From Arthrobacter rhizophilus (lineage in GTDB: Bacteria > Actinomycetota > Actinomycetes > Actinomycetales > Micrococcaceae): a stretch of DNA of 64,000 bases. This document shows positions 34,551 through 42,416 of the stretch, in pieces. Both the position numbers and the translations under genes were made by a program. A model generated the notes under the pieces. It did not search any database. It was not told where the DNA came from and was given only the letters and a program-made list of their open reading frames with translations. Each line of letters begins with the position of its first letter. Within the stretch, counting starts at the first letter, position 1. The stretch is from NCBI RefSeq assembly GCF_026241105.1, contig NZ_JAPFFT010000022.1, forward strand, positions 1-64,000. Direction: 5' to 3'.

Positions 34551-35330
34551 ATGCAGACTTCCGAACAGCAGAGCAGCGTCCGGCCCCGGATCGGCATCCC
34601 CGTCCGCCTCAGCAGCTCCGAAGACGCCGACGCCCGTGTGGGAGAGGCGAATGAACTCTTCGATTTCATCGTCGAACTAGTGCGCGACGCCGGTGCGGAG
34701 CCAGTGCTGCTGGATGCCTCCTTCACCGATGAAGCCGGCCGGCTGGCCACGGAGCTCCGTTCCCTCAACGGCGTCTTGCTGCCCGGCGGAGGGGATCTGG
34801 ACCCGCGACTCTACGGCGAAGAAGCGACTGAGGCCTGCTACGACGTCAACCCGGACCAGGACCGCCTGGACTTGGCGGTTGCCCGCGAATCGCTCGACGC
34901 CGGTTTGCCCACCTTCGGCATCTGCCGCGGCCACCAGCTCTTGAACGTGGTGTACGGAGGCTCACTCATCCAGGACATGCACCCGTCGGCGGTGGAGCAC
35001 AACGGCCTGACCCCGGCGGAGGGTGGGCTAAGCACTTGGGCGTGGCACGACGTCGCACTTTCTCCGGGTTCCAAAGTGGCTGGGCTCTATGGCTCGCGGG
35101 ACTCGGTGCGGATTGCCTCGGGACATCACCAGGCTGTGGACCGGGTAGGCGACGGCCTCGTAGTAACTGCGGTAGCAGAGGATGGCACGGTGGAGGCCCT
35201 CGAGGATCCGCAGCGCTGGGTGGCATCCGTGCAATGGCATCCCGAGGCATCGCAGCTGCCCGACGAGGAACGGCTCGCCCCCTTCAAGGCTTTCGTCGAG
35301 GTCTGCCGGACACTGCGCCCCGTTGCCTGA
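34551..35330 (+). CDS. Gamma-glutamyl-gamma-aminobutyrate hydrolase (PuuD-like), class I GATase
   Basis: 259 aa, peptidase C26 type. Nucleophile Cys125 in FGICRGHQLLN and the His-Glu pair in VQWHPEA; no separate synthetase domain, so it acts as a free hydrolase, by family on gamma-glutamyl-GABA from putrescine breakdown. Start ambiguous: ATG 34551 has GGAG very close; GTG 34509 lacks a better site. Divergent from the LOG-family gene. Putrescine genes are not seen nearby, so the substrate is uncertain. Confidence 0.8.
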   Translation: MQTSEQQSSVRPRIGIPVRLSSSEDADARVGEANELFDFIVELVRDAGAEPVLLDASFTDEAGRLATELRSLNGVLLPGGGDLDPRLYGEEATEACYDVNPDQDRLDLAVARESLDAGLPTFGICRGHQLLNVVYGGSLIQDMHPSAVEHNGLTPAEGGLSTWAWHDVALSPGSKVAGLYGSRDSVRIASGHHQAVDRVGDGLVVTAVAEDGTVEALEDPQRWVASVQWHPEASQLPDEERLAPFKAFVEVCRTLRPVA

Positions 35331-35458
35331 CCGAGACGGCCAGTCTCCGCCCGCCGGAGGCAATTTCCCGTTCCGGTGAACCTGACCGCTTTGGAATTCG
35401 TCTCATCAGTGTGGCAAGCACATTCCGGCCACCGGACATGAGAAGCGGGGAACCAATC

Positions 35459-35863
35459 ATGGGAAAGAACCCCAAGGCCTTGATGGTCATCGTCGCGGCG
35501 GCCCTCCTGATCGCCCTGAGCGGGTGCGGGTCCTCCGGAGCTGGCTACCAGGGCGCGTCATCGGGCCCACCTTCCGCCGCGTCCTCCGGCGCTCCGCCGT
35601 CGGGGACATCCCAATCGCTCACCATCACCATCAAGGACTTCGGCTATCAAGGACCCGTCTCGGTCAGCCCAGGCGCCAAAATCACCGTGAAGAACGATGA
35701 CGCCCAGGCCCACACAGTCACTTCAGACGATGGGAAGGCCTTCGACGCCGCCGTGGATGGCGGGGGCGGAACAGTCCAGTTCACTGCACCCACCGCACCT
35801 GGCAGCTATCCCTACCATTGCGCCTACCACTCCAATATGCACGGAACGCTGGTCGTGAAATGA
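35459..35863 (+). CDS. Cupredoxin-domain lipoprotein
   Basis: 134 aa. Lipobox LSGC with Cys23, a Ser/Pro/Gly linker to about residue 52, then a plastocyanin/amicyanin-like domain with all four type 1 copper ligands: His85, Cys121, His124 and Met127 (YHCAYHSNMHG). Expected on the outer membrane face as an electron carrier or copper-binding protein. ATG 35459 has GGGGAA upstream; ATG 35438 is an alternative. The stop codon lies inside a 14-bp tandem repeat leading into the next gene. Confidence 0.88.
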   Translation: MGKNPKALMVIVAAALLIALSGCGSSGAGYQGASSGPPSAASSGAPPSGTSQSLTITIKDFGYQGPVSVSPGAKITVKNDDAQAHTVTSDDGKAFDAAVDGGGGTVQFTAPTAPGSYPYHCAYHSNMHGTLVVK

Positions 35864-35912
35864 GCACAGTGAAATGAGCACGCTGAAATGAGCACAGCGA
35901 AATGAGCGCCCG
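35857..35912. repeat. 14-bp tandem repeat joining cupredoxin stop and next start
   Basis: Four consecutive 14-bp units beginning GAAATGAGC at 35857, 35871, 35885 and 35899. The first contains the cupredoxin TGA, the last the ATG of the membrane protein. Every unit offers an ATGA, in shifting frame because 14 is not a multiple of three. Confidence 0.9.
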
Positions 35913-36339
35913 TGAACCGGTCCGCCGCAAGCCCACGGGCATCCTGTTGCGGCTGCTTGTCCTGGCAGCCTTGGTCATCGACGCAGTGGTGCATTGGCAG
36001 CTTGCCCCTGGCTATCAGCTGGGCGCCCCGGGCGGAATCGGGCAAGGCAACCTGTTCCGCCTTGAAGCGGTCGCCGCGGTTCTCGCTGGCCTGTACGTCC
36101 TGGTCCGCGGCAGCCGGCCAGCCTATGCGGCCGCCTTGGTCGTCGCTGGCAGCGCTTTCATCGCCGTCCTCCTCTACCGGTACGTCGACATACCGGCCTT
36201 GGGCCCGATCCCGGCCATGTACGAGCCCGTATGGTTTTTCGAGAAGACCCTCAGCGCCGTCGCCGAGGGACTAGGCGCCGTCCTGGCCGGCGTCGGCTTC
36301 CTTCGGCAGCGCGGCAACGCCCGTCGGCGCCGTCGCTGA
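35902..36339 (+). CDS. Small integral membrane protein of unknown function
   Basis: 145 aa with about four hydrophobic spans (ILLRLLVLAALVIDAVVHW; LEAVAAVLAGLYVLV; AAALVVAGSAFIAVLLY; LSAVAEGLGAVLAGVGF) and a basic C-terminus ending in RRRRR. I do not recognise a named family. It follows the cupredoxin lipoprotein by 38 nt of tandem repeat, so the pair may be cotranscribed and work together at the membrane. Confidence 0.75.
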   Translation: MSAREPVRRKPTGILLRLLVLAALVIDAVVHWQLAPGYQLGAPGGIGQGNLFRLEAVAAVLAGLYVLVRGSRPAYAAALVVAGSAFIAVLLYRYVDIPALGPIPAMYEPVWFFEKTLSAVAEGLGAVLAGVGFLRQRGNARRRRR

Positions 36340-36351
36340 ACGGCCAACCCC

Positions 36352-36396
36352 GCCGACCGGGCCGACCGGGCCGACCGGGCCGACCGGGCCGACCGG
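36352..36396. repeat. 9-bp minisatellite (GCCGACCGG x5)
   Basis: Five exact tandem copies of GCCGACCGG, 12 nt after the membrane-protein stop codon. Noncoding here; the collagen-like reading on the other strand is a by-product. Confidence 0.9.
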
Positions 36397-36507
36397 CGAC
36401 GGTGCCTCGGTCCCCGGAGAGGGCGCCAACGACCCTCTGGTTCTGATGTCTGGACATGCGCCCCGCACCGCCCGCAAAACGGTGCAATAGACCCGCCTCC
36501 AATAGCC

Positions 36508-36535
36508 TTGACCAAGCCAGGGCTCCTGCTATCAT
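36508..36535 (+). promoter_or_regulatory. Predicted promoter of the iolR-like gene
   Basis: TTGACC at 36508-36513 and TATCAT at 36530-36535 with a 16-bp spacer. The regulator-box-like sequence at 36547-36558 lies 11 nt downstream of the -10. Confidence 0.5.
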
Positions 36536-36546
36536 CGATAAAGCAG

Positions 36547-36558
36547 TATGTCCTATCA
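36547..36558. promoter_or_regulatory. Inositol-regulon box at iolR-like promoter
   Basis: TATGTCCTATCA, a variant of the TTTGTCCTGACATA element found at four other inositol-locus promoters; GGACAT follows inverted at 36572-36577. Position just after the -10 suggests autorepression. Confidence 0.5.
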
Positions 36559-36620
36559 AGCGAACATGAGCGGACATGCAGCTACGTCCGGGACAGTCCC
36601 GGAACGCGAGGGAGCATGCA

Positions 36621-37361
36621 ATGGCGAATCAACTTGGCCTCATTATCGACCGTTCTTCCCCTGTGCCTTTGTACCACCAGGTGGTCCAAGGCATCGAGGC
36701 CGCCATCCACAGCGGAGTGCTGGAACCCGGCAGCCGTTTGGACAACGAAATCGACTTCGCCGCCCAGCTCAACCTGTCCAGGCCCACCATGCGCAAGGCC
36801 ATGGATGAACTGGTCCGCTCCGGCCTGTTGGTCCGCAAGCGCGGCGTAGGCACACAGGTGGTTTCGAGCCAGGTTCGCCGGCCCCTGGAGCTCTCCAGCC
36901 TCTACGACGATCTGACCAACAACGGCAAGAAGCCCACAACGCAGGTCCTCAGCTTCTCCCACATGGAAGCAGACGCAGCCACGCTGACCGCACTTCAGCT
37001 CCCGGCGGGTTCGAAGGTCTACCACTTCACACGTCTCCGCAAAGTGGGCGGCAAGCCGCTCGCACTCATGGAGAACTGGGTCCGGGACGACATCGCTGCC
37101 ATGGACGAAGCGATGCTGGCCGCGGAGGGCCTCTACGCCATCCTGCGCCGAGGCGGCGTCAACTTCCGCCTCGCCTCGCAGCGGATCGGCGCCATGATCG
37201 CCAACGACTACCAGGCACCGCTCTTGGAGGCTGAGGTCGGCTCGGCTTTGGTCACCATGGAGCGCACCGCCGTCGACGACACCGGACGCATGGTGGAAAC
37301 CGGCCACCACGTCTACCGGGCAGATTCCTACAGCTTTGAAATGACACTCGTACAGCGCTAA
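36621..37361 (+). CDS. iolR: GntR family (UTRA/HutC) regulator, likely IolR
   Basis: 246 aa. GntR HTH at about 20-80 (PLYHQVVQGIEAAIHSG; LNLSRPTMRKAMDELVRSG) and a C-terminal UTRA effector domain (ALMENWVRDD; VYRADSYSFEMTLV). The ATG 36621 has GGGAG upstream; an earlier in-frame start lacks one. It heads the inositol locus directly before iolB (17-nt gap). Corynebacterial IolR is of this family, and the box shared by five promoters here fits such a repressor. Effector presumably an inositol breakdown product. Confidence 0.82.
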   Translation: MANQLGLIIDRSSPVPLYHQVVQGIEAAIHSGVLEPGSRLDNEIDFAAQLNLSRPTMRKAMDELVRSGLLVRKRGVGTQVVSSQVRRPLELSSLYDDLTNNGKKPTTQVLSFSHMEADAATLTALQLPAGSKVYHFTRLRKVGGKPLALMENWVRDDIAAMDEAMLAAEGLYAILRRGGVNFRLASQRIGAMIANDYQAPLLEAEVGSALVTMERTAVDDTGRMVETGHHVYRADSYSFEMTLVQR

Positions 37362-37378
37362 CGCAAGGACTTAACTTC

Positions 37379-38272
37379 ATGGCCAACTGGGTCTATCCAC
37401 TAGGAACCGCCAACGACGGCGATTGGGACATTTCGCTCGGAACCTCCGATTCCGCCTTGGCCGTGGATGGTTGGGCCCACACCGGGCTCAAGGTCGCCAC
37501 GCTCGCCGCGGGCACCGCCGTCGAACTCCCCGCCGCGGCGGAAGAACGGATCGTTGTGCCGCTCAACGGCGCCTTCACGGTGACGGTCGACGACGTCGAA
37601 TACCCCCTCACGGGGCGGGCGTCAGTTTTCCATGGGCCCAGCGATGTCCTGTATTCCGGCACGAATACCGCCGTCACCATTCGTTCGTCCGACGGCGGCC
37701 GCGTCGCCGTTGCCACGGCCCCGGCGAAGGCGTCGTATCCCACCCGGCTGGTCACCGCCGCGGAAACCCCCGTGGAGCTCCGTGGGGCAGGCAATTGCTC
37801 CCGCCAGGTCCACAACTTCGGCACTCCAGCCGCGCTTGAGGCAGACCGTTTCATCGTCTGCGAAGTGCTCACTCCCGCAGGCAACTGGTCCTCCTATCCC
37901 CCGCACAAGCACGATGAGGAAAAGGACGGCGAGACGCAACTCGAGGAGATCTACTACTTCGAGACCCGCGTGGCTGACGGTTCCAAGGCCCCTGCCGACG
38001 CCGATGCGATCGGCTACCAGCGCGTCTATGCCTCCGATGACCGCCCTATCGATGTGGCCGCAGAGGTCCGCACGGGCGACGTCGTGCTGGTCCCCTACGG
38101 CTGGCACGGTCCCGCCATGGCTGCTCCTGGCTACGACATGTACTACCTGAACGTCATGGCCGGTCCGGGGCCTGTGCGCGAATGGCTCATCAGCGACGAC
38201 CCCCACCACGGGTGGGTGCGGCAGAGCTGGAATGGACAGGACATCGACCCCCGCCTGCCGTTCGGCGCCTGA
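37379..38272 (+). CDS. iolB: 5-deoxy-glucuronate isomerase
   Basis: 297 aa bicupin. Converts 5-deoxy-D-glucuronate to 2-deoxy-5-keto-D-gluconate. Metal-site histidines in YPPHKHDE and later YGWHGPAMAAPGYDMYYLNVMAG are typical of IolB. Placed after the iolR-like gene on the plus strand, away from the main iol operon on the minus strand. It ends at a 62-bp palindromic repeat that separates it from convergent dehydrogenase genes. Confidence 0.95.
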   Translation: MANWVYPLGTANDGDWDISLGTSDSALAVDGWAHTGLKVATLAAGTAVELPAAAEERIVVPLNGAFTVTVDDVEYPLTGRASVFHGPSDVLYSGTNTAVTIRSSDGGRVAVATAPAKASYPTRLVTAAETPVELRGAGNCSRQVHNFGTPAALEADRFIVCEVLTPAGNWSSYPPHKHDEEKDGETQLEEIYYFETRVADGSKAPADADAIGYQRVYASDDRPIDVAAEVRTGDVVLVPYGWHGPAMAAPGYDMYYLNVMAGPGPVREWLISDDPHHGWVRQSWNGQDIDPRLPFGA

Positions 38273-38286
38273 GGAGTTCGTGCACC

Positions 38287-38348
38287 CAACTAGCTAGCAG
38301 TTGTTGTCGTCATGAGGGCTCAAAACGACAACAACTGCGAGCTAGTTG
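38287..38348. repeat. 62-bp palindromic intergenic repeat, copy 2
   Basis: Starts CAACTAGCT and ends AGCTAGTTG; arms of about 24 bp pair with one mismatch around a loop containing GAGGGCTCAA. Located between convergent iolB and the dehydrogenase operon and may serve as a two-way terminator. Sister copy at 29335-29396. Confidence 0.8.
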
Positions 38349-38371
38349 GGGCCTGTAATCGCCTAACTGGC

Positions 38372-39403
38372 CTAGGCCGTTACCAGCGCCACTTTGACCG
38401 GAACACCGCTTGCCAGGGACTCCTGCGCGGCATCGGCTACGCGGGAAGCAGCAACAGCGTCCTCCGGGGTGCAAGGGTTCTCACGCTGGCCCAGGACAAG
38501 CTCCACAAATGCTGCCATTTCCGAGCGGTAAGCCTGGTCGAAGCGTTCAGCGAAGGTCTTGTGGGGCTCCCCGGACGGGAACGCAATCCCGGTCTCGGCT
38601 GATTCCATGGCTGTCTCGTCGTCCAGGCCAACCATGAGGGAACGCTTGGAGCCTTGGATCTCGAGGCGGACATCGTGACCGGCCCCGTTGTAGCGGGTGG
38701 CGGACACAGTGCCCACCGTGCCGTCGTCGAACGTTATCAACGCCAGCGCCGTGTCCACGTCACCCACTTCGCCGATGGCGGGATCGCCATTGTTGGACCC
38801 CTTGGCATAGACCTCCACGATTTCGCGGCCGGTCAGCCAGCGCAGGATGTCGAAATCGTGGACCGAGCAGTCGCGGAACAGGCCGCCGGACGTTGCCAGG
38901 AATTCCACGGGCGGCGGAGCCATGTCGCAGGTCACCGCGCGCAGCGAGTGGATCCAGCCGAGCTCGCCAGCCTGGTAGGCGCGCCTGGCCTCGAGGTAGC
39001 CCGCATCGAAGCGGCGCTGGTGGCCTATCTGCACCACGCCGTGGTTGGCACGGATGTGCTCGAGGACGGGCAGAGAATCGGCCACGTTCATTGCTACGGG
39101 CTTCTCGCAGAAGACCGGAATACCAGCGTCCACTCCCGCCCGGATCAATTCCGGATGCGTGCCGGTTCCAGTAGCGATGACCAGGCCATCCACTCCTGAG
39201 GCGATCAAGGCCTCTACCGACGGCAGGAACTCGGCGCCCAGCCCGGCCGCCACCTTGCGGGCGTGGTCTTCGGCGACGTCCGTGAGCCGCAACTCCACGT
39301 CGATTCCCTGCGCATTCAATTCCGCGTTGAGTGCGGCGATGTTGTTGGCGTGCATCACGCCGATTCGCCCTACTCCGACCAGTCCGAGAACGACGTCCTT
39401 CAT
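38372..39403 (-). CDS. Gfo/Idh family oxidoreductase (inositol 2-dehydrogenase-like)
   Basis: 343 aa NAD(P)-dependent dehydrogenase: GLVGVGRIGVMHANNI at the N-terminus, CEKPVAMNVADS with the conserved EKP lysine, and GGLFRDCSVHDFDILRWL with the catalytic Asp/His pair. Pattern close to IolG and scyllo-inositol dehydrogenases. GGAGG precedes the ATG, which overlaps the stop of the preceding TIM-barrel gene (ATGA). Last gene of a five-gene minus-strand run of dehydrogenases and an isomerase. Substrate within the inositol or sugar family not fixed. Confidence 0.85.
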   Translation of the reverse strand: MKDVVLGLVGVGRIGVMHANNIAALNAELNAQGIDVELRLTDVAEDHARKVAAGLGAEFLPSVEALIASGVDGLVIATGTGTHPELIRAGVDAGIPVFCEKPVAMNVADSLPVLEHIRANHGVVQIGHQRRFDAGYLEARRAYQAGELGWIHSLRAVTCDMAPPPVEFLATSGGLFRDCSVHDFDILRWLTGREIVEVYAKGSNNGDPAIGEVGDVDTALALITFDDGTVGTVSATRYNGAGHDVRLEIQGSKRSLMVGLDDETAMESAETGIAFPSGEPHKTFAERFDQAYRSEMAAFVELVLGQRENPCTPEDAVAASRVADAAQESLASGVPVKVALVTA

Positions 39404-40233
39404 AGTGCTACCTCCGTTGAAAAGTCTGTAGTTTCCTGAACCCGGCCGTCCAGACCAGTGCCGTCCTGAACCGAGAACGCCCGGCGGAACGCCTCGAGCG
39501 CCTCCTTATCGTCTCCGCTGGCCCATGCCTCCATGCCAACGGTTCCTTCATAGCCCGCAGCCGCGAGCGCCCGGGCCACGGCCGAGTAGTTGATTTCGCC
39601 GGTGCCGGGTTCGCAGCGCCCTGGAACGTCCGCCACCTGGATCTCGCCGATGTGTGGCAGGGCGGTGCGGACCAGCTCGATGAGGTTCCCCTCCCCCAGC
39701 TGTGCGTGGTAAAGGTCCAGCATCATTTTCACGTTGGGGTGTCCGGCCGCTTCCACCAGCGCCAAAGTGTCCTTGGCCCGGGCCAGCGGAATGCCAGGAT
39801 GGTCCCGCATGGTGTTGAGGTTCTCGAGACAGAAGGTCAGGCCGTGCTTCTCCCCGAGCGCACCGAGCCGCTCCAGGGTTCGAACCCCGGTGATCCACAT
39901 GCTGCCGTTGGAGCGGTAGACGGGACGGGCTGCCTTCCCCTCGATCAACTCGGCCGAGTGCACCACCATGCGGCTGACGCCGAGCTCCAGGGCGGTGGGA
40001 ATCAGCGTTTCGGCGGTCCTCACCACGTCATCGGCTGTGTCCGCGTCAACCAAACTCCCGGAGGTGTACCCGGTCATGGAGGAAAAGACCGCGCCGATCG
40101 ACTTGAGCGCCGCAATGTCCTTGCTGCTCGAGTCCCAGAGTTCGACGTCGAATCCGGCTTCGTGGATGCGCCGCACCCGTTCGGTAAACGGCAAATCCGT
40201 AAAGACCATTTCCGCACAAACGGCCAGGCGCAT
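39400..40233 (-). CDS. Hydroxypyruvate isomerase/xylose-isomerase-like TIM barrel protein
   Basis: 277 aa AP endonuclease 2 fold. MRLAVCAEMVFTDLPF start, HSAELIEG, FCLENLNTMRDHPG and MMLDLYHAQLGEGN carry the expected acidic/His metal ligands. Resembles Hyi. Start fixed by the TGATG overlap with the upstream dehydrogenase; the stop overlaps the next gene (ATGA). Likely isomerises or epimerises a keto product of the adjacent dehydrogenases; the exact reaction is unknown. Confidence 0.82.
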   Translation of the reverse strand: MRLAVCAEMVFTDLPFTERVRRIHEAGFDVELWDSSSKDIAALKSIGAVFSSMTGYTSGSLVDADTADDVVRTAETLIPTALELGVSRMVVHSAELIEGKAARPVYRSNGSMWITGVRTLERLGALGEKHGLTFCLENLNTMRDHPGIPLARAKDTLALVEAAGHPNVKMMLDLYHAQLGEGNLIELVRTALPHIGEIQVADVPGRCEPGTGEINYSAVARALAAAGYEGTVGMEAWASGDDKEALEAFRRAFSVQDGTGLDGRVQETTDFSTEVAL

Positions 40234-41336
40234 CAGACACCGGCCTTGCTGTTGCTCGAAACGGAGGTGACCGCCACCGGTCTGCGTTGCTGCACAGATT
40301 CGATGCATGCCAACGCCATCGCCAGGGCGCGTCGTGCGTCAGCGGCCCCCGGGGTGAGGGTGAAAGCGCCCGACGGCGGTTGCGTGCCATCGCGGCGCGC
40401 GCGGACTGCCGCCGAGAAATCCACGAGTTCATCGGTGTAGGCCTCGCGGAACAGCTCCACGTTGAGCCTGGGGGTCTTGGCGGAAAGGCCCTCGGCGGTG
40501 TACCTCACGGCAGCAGTTTCAGTGGGCCGTCCTGCCTGCACCATTCCCTTGGAGCCGAAGACTTCGCCCCTGACGTCATAGCCGTAGAGAGCGCTGAAAT
40601 TCGCTTCGGCCACCGCCAGGGCTCCATTGCTGTAGCGGATGGTGACCACGGCGGTGTCCAGGAATCCTTGATCACGCAGGCTCGGTTCCACCAGCGCGTC
40701 CGCAACTGCGTAGACCTCCACCGGCTCGGCGCCTTCGTTGAACCAGTTCAGGGTGTCGAAATCGTGGATGAGGGTTTCCAGGAAAATCGTCCAGGCCGGA
40801 ATCCTCGCCGCGTGGCCGATGCTCCCGGTGCCGGGATCCCTGGTCAGCGAGCGCAAGAGCTGGGGCACTCCCACAATTCCCTCGGCCAGATCCTTCTTGG
40901 CGGCTTGGAAATCGGTGGCGTAGCGGCGGTTGAAGCCGATCTGGAAATGTACCCCTGCCGTTTCGACGGCGAGGAGCGCGGCGTCGAGCTCTTCGAGGCT
41001 CTGCGCGGCAGGCTTCTCGCAAAACACGTGCTTACCGGCCGCGGCGGCCTGGGCAATCAAGGAAGCGTGGAACCGTGCCGGACTAGCAATGATCACGGCG
41101 TCGATGTCCGGATCGGTCATGATGTCCGCGGCGTCGGCGGTGACCTTCGGGGCGCCAAGCTGGGCAGCCACGGACGCTGCCGAGTCCACGTTGGGATCGG
41201 CGACGGCGGCCAGGACCGCACCGGGAACCCTGCGGGCTATGCTTTCGCCGTGGAACGCCCCCATCCAGCCGGAGCCTATGAGTCCAAGCCTAACCGGGGT
41301 GGGAAGTCCGGCGGAGTGCTGTTCGATGTAGGCCAT
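40233..41336 (-). CDS. Gfo/Idh family oxidoreductase (scyllo-inositol dehydrogenase-like)
   Basis: 367 aa. Rossmann start LGLIGSGWMGAFHGESIA, CEKPAAQSLEELD, and WTIFLETLIHDFDTLNWF with Asp/His catalytic residues. AAAGGA precedes the ATG. Translationally coupled to the TIM-barrel gene downstream. The second of four dehydrogenases in this run. Confidence 0.85.
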   Translation of the reverse strand: MAYIEQHSAGLPTPVRLGLIGSGWMGAFHGESIARRVPGAVLAAVADPNVDSAASVAAQLGAPKVTADAADIMTDPDIDAVIIASPARFHASLIAQAAAAGKHVFCEKPAAQSLEELDAALLAVETAGVHFQIGFNRRYATDFQAAKKDLAEGIVGVPQLLRSLTRDPGTGSIGHAARIPAWTIFLETLIHDFDTLNWFNEGAEPVEVYAVADALVEPSLRDQGFLDTAVVTIRYSNGALAVAEANFSALYGYDVRGEVFGSKGMVQAGRPTETAAVRYTAEGLSAKTPRLNVELFREAYTDELVDFSAAVRARRDGTQPPSGAFTLTPGAADARRALAMALACIESVQQRRPVAVTSVSSNSKAGV

Positions 41337-41372
41337 GGGCCCGTCCTTTCGATAGTCAGTACTACAAATTGC

Positions 41373-42416
41373 TCAGGCGGGCGGGTTGCCTTCGCCCGGG
41401 AATTCAATGCCCACCTGACGGCGGATCTCATCGGCAACTTCCATGGTCCGGATGGAGGAGGCCAGGGTCCGCTGCTGGGTTTCTGTCTCACCGGCCGCGA
41501 TGGCACGAGCCACTGCTGCCGCTTCGTAGTGCAGGCCTTCGAAGTGCCCTCCGGCTGGTTCGCTATAGCGAAGCCGCGTGCCTTCCGGGAACCGGATCTC
41601 GAAACCGCCGGGCATGTTGAAGGGGCCGTCAATGGTCAACGTGGCTTCGGATCCGACGATCGTTGCCGCAGTGGGAGTGAAATTATGCAGATGGGTGTTC
41701 ATGACGGCCTGGCTTCCGCCCGGGAATTGCATGATGGCGGAGAGCTGGGCGTTGACGCCGGATTCGTGTTGCTGGCCGATTGCGCTCAACCGCTCCGGCG
41801 CACCAAGGACCTCGGTGATGAGGGCCAGCGGGTAGGTGCCCAGATCCAGCAGCGGGCCACCGGCCAATGCCGGATCGAAGATGCGGTGGCTGCGCTCAAA
41901 GTGCTCGCCGTATTCCGCCAGGACCGTTGTCACGGTACCCAGCGTCCCGGCGTCGAGCACTTGCCGGATCACGTCGAACTTCGGAAGGAAGAAACTCCAT
42001 ATGGCTTCGGCGGCGAAAACGCCGGCTGCCTTGGCCCGCGCGGCGATATTCCGGGCTTGCGCAGCATTCAGGCCGATCGGTTTTTCGATCAGGACGTGTT
42101 TGCCGGCGCCGATGGCGAGCATGGCAGCCCCGTGGTGGAAGTTGTGTGGCGTGCACACGTAGACGATGTCTATGTCCGGAGCCGCGGCCAGCTCTTCGTA
42201 GCTCCCATACGCGGCGGGCACGCCGAAGGCATCCGCGAAAGCTTTGGACCGGTCCAACGAACGGGAGCCGACAGCGGCGATCACTTGTGTTGAATGGGCC
42301 TGCACCGATTCCGTAAAACGTTCGGCAATCCACCCCGGGCCCATGATCCCCCAGCGCAAGGCGGGAGCGTCACGGGAATCCGGCACGCGGGACCCCGGCA
42401 GCCCGGATGACACCAT
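41373..42416 (-). CDS. Gfo/Idh family oxidoreductase (dihydrodiol dehydrogenase-like branch)
   Basis: 347 aa. RWGIMGPGWIAERF, IEKPIGLNAAQARN and the EAIWSFFLPKFD block mark the dimeric dihydrodiol/1,5-anhydrofructose-type branch rather than IolG. The ATG overlaps the stop of the upstream dehydrogenase (TGATG). The first ~20 residues are an unordered tail. Substrate unknown; a sugar or cyclitol is likely from context. Confidence 0.82.
   Translation of the reverse strand: MVSSGLPGSRVPDSRDAPALRWGIMGPGWIAERFTESVQAHSTQVIAAVGSRSLDRSKAFADAFGVPAAYGSYEELAAAPDIDIVYVCTPHNFHHGAAMLAIGAGKHVLIEKPIGLNAAQARNIAARAKAAGVFAAEAIWSFFLPKFDVIRQVLDAGTLGTVTTVLAEYGEHFERSHRIFDPALAGGPLLDLGTYPLALITEVLGAPERLSAIGQQHESGVNAQLSAIMQFPGGSQAVMNTHLHNFTPTAATIVGSEATLTIDGPFNMPGGFEIRFPEGTRLRYSEPAGGHFEGLHYEAAAVARAIAAGETETQQRTLASSIRTMEVADEIRRQVGIEFPGEGNPPA

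Noticed and set aside
36231..36577. Collagen-like GPVGPVG protein on the minus strand
   Set aside because: It is the translation of the 9-bp GCCGACCGG minisatellite opposite a membrane-protein gene and a noncoding gap.
40287..42293. 668-codon plus-strand frame opposite two dehydrogenase genes
   Set aside because: Antisense shadow; the minus-strand genes have clear Rossmann and EKP motifs and coupled starts.
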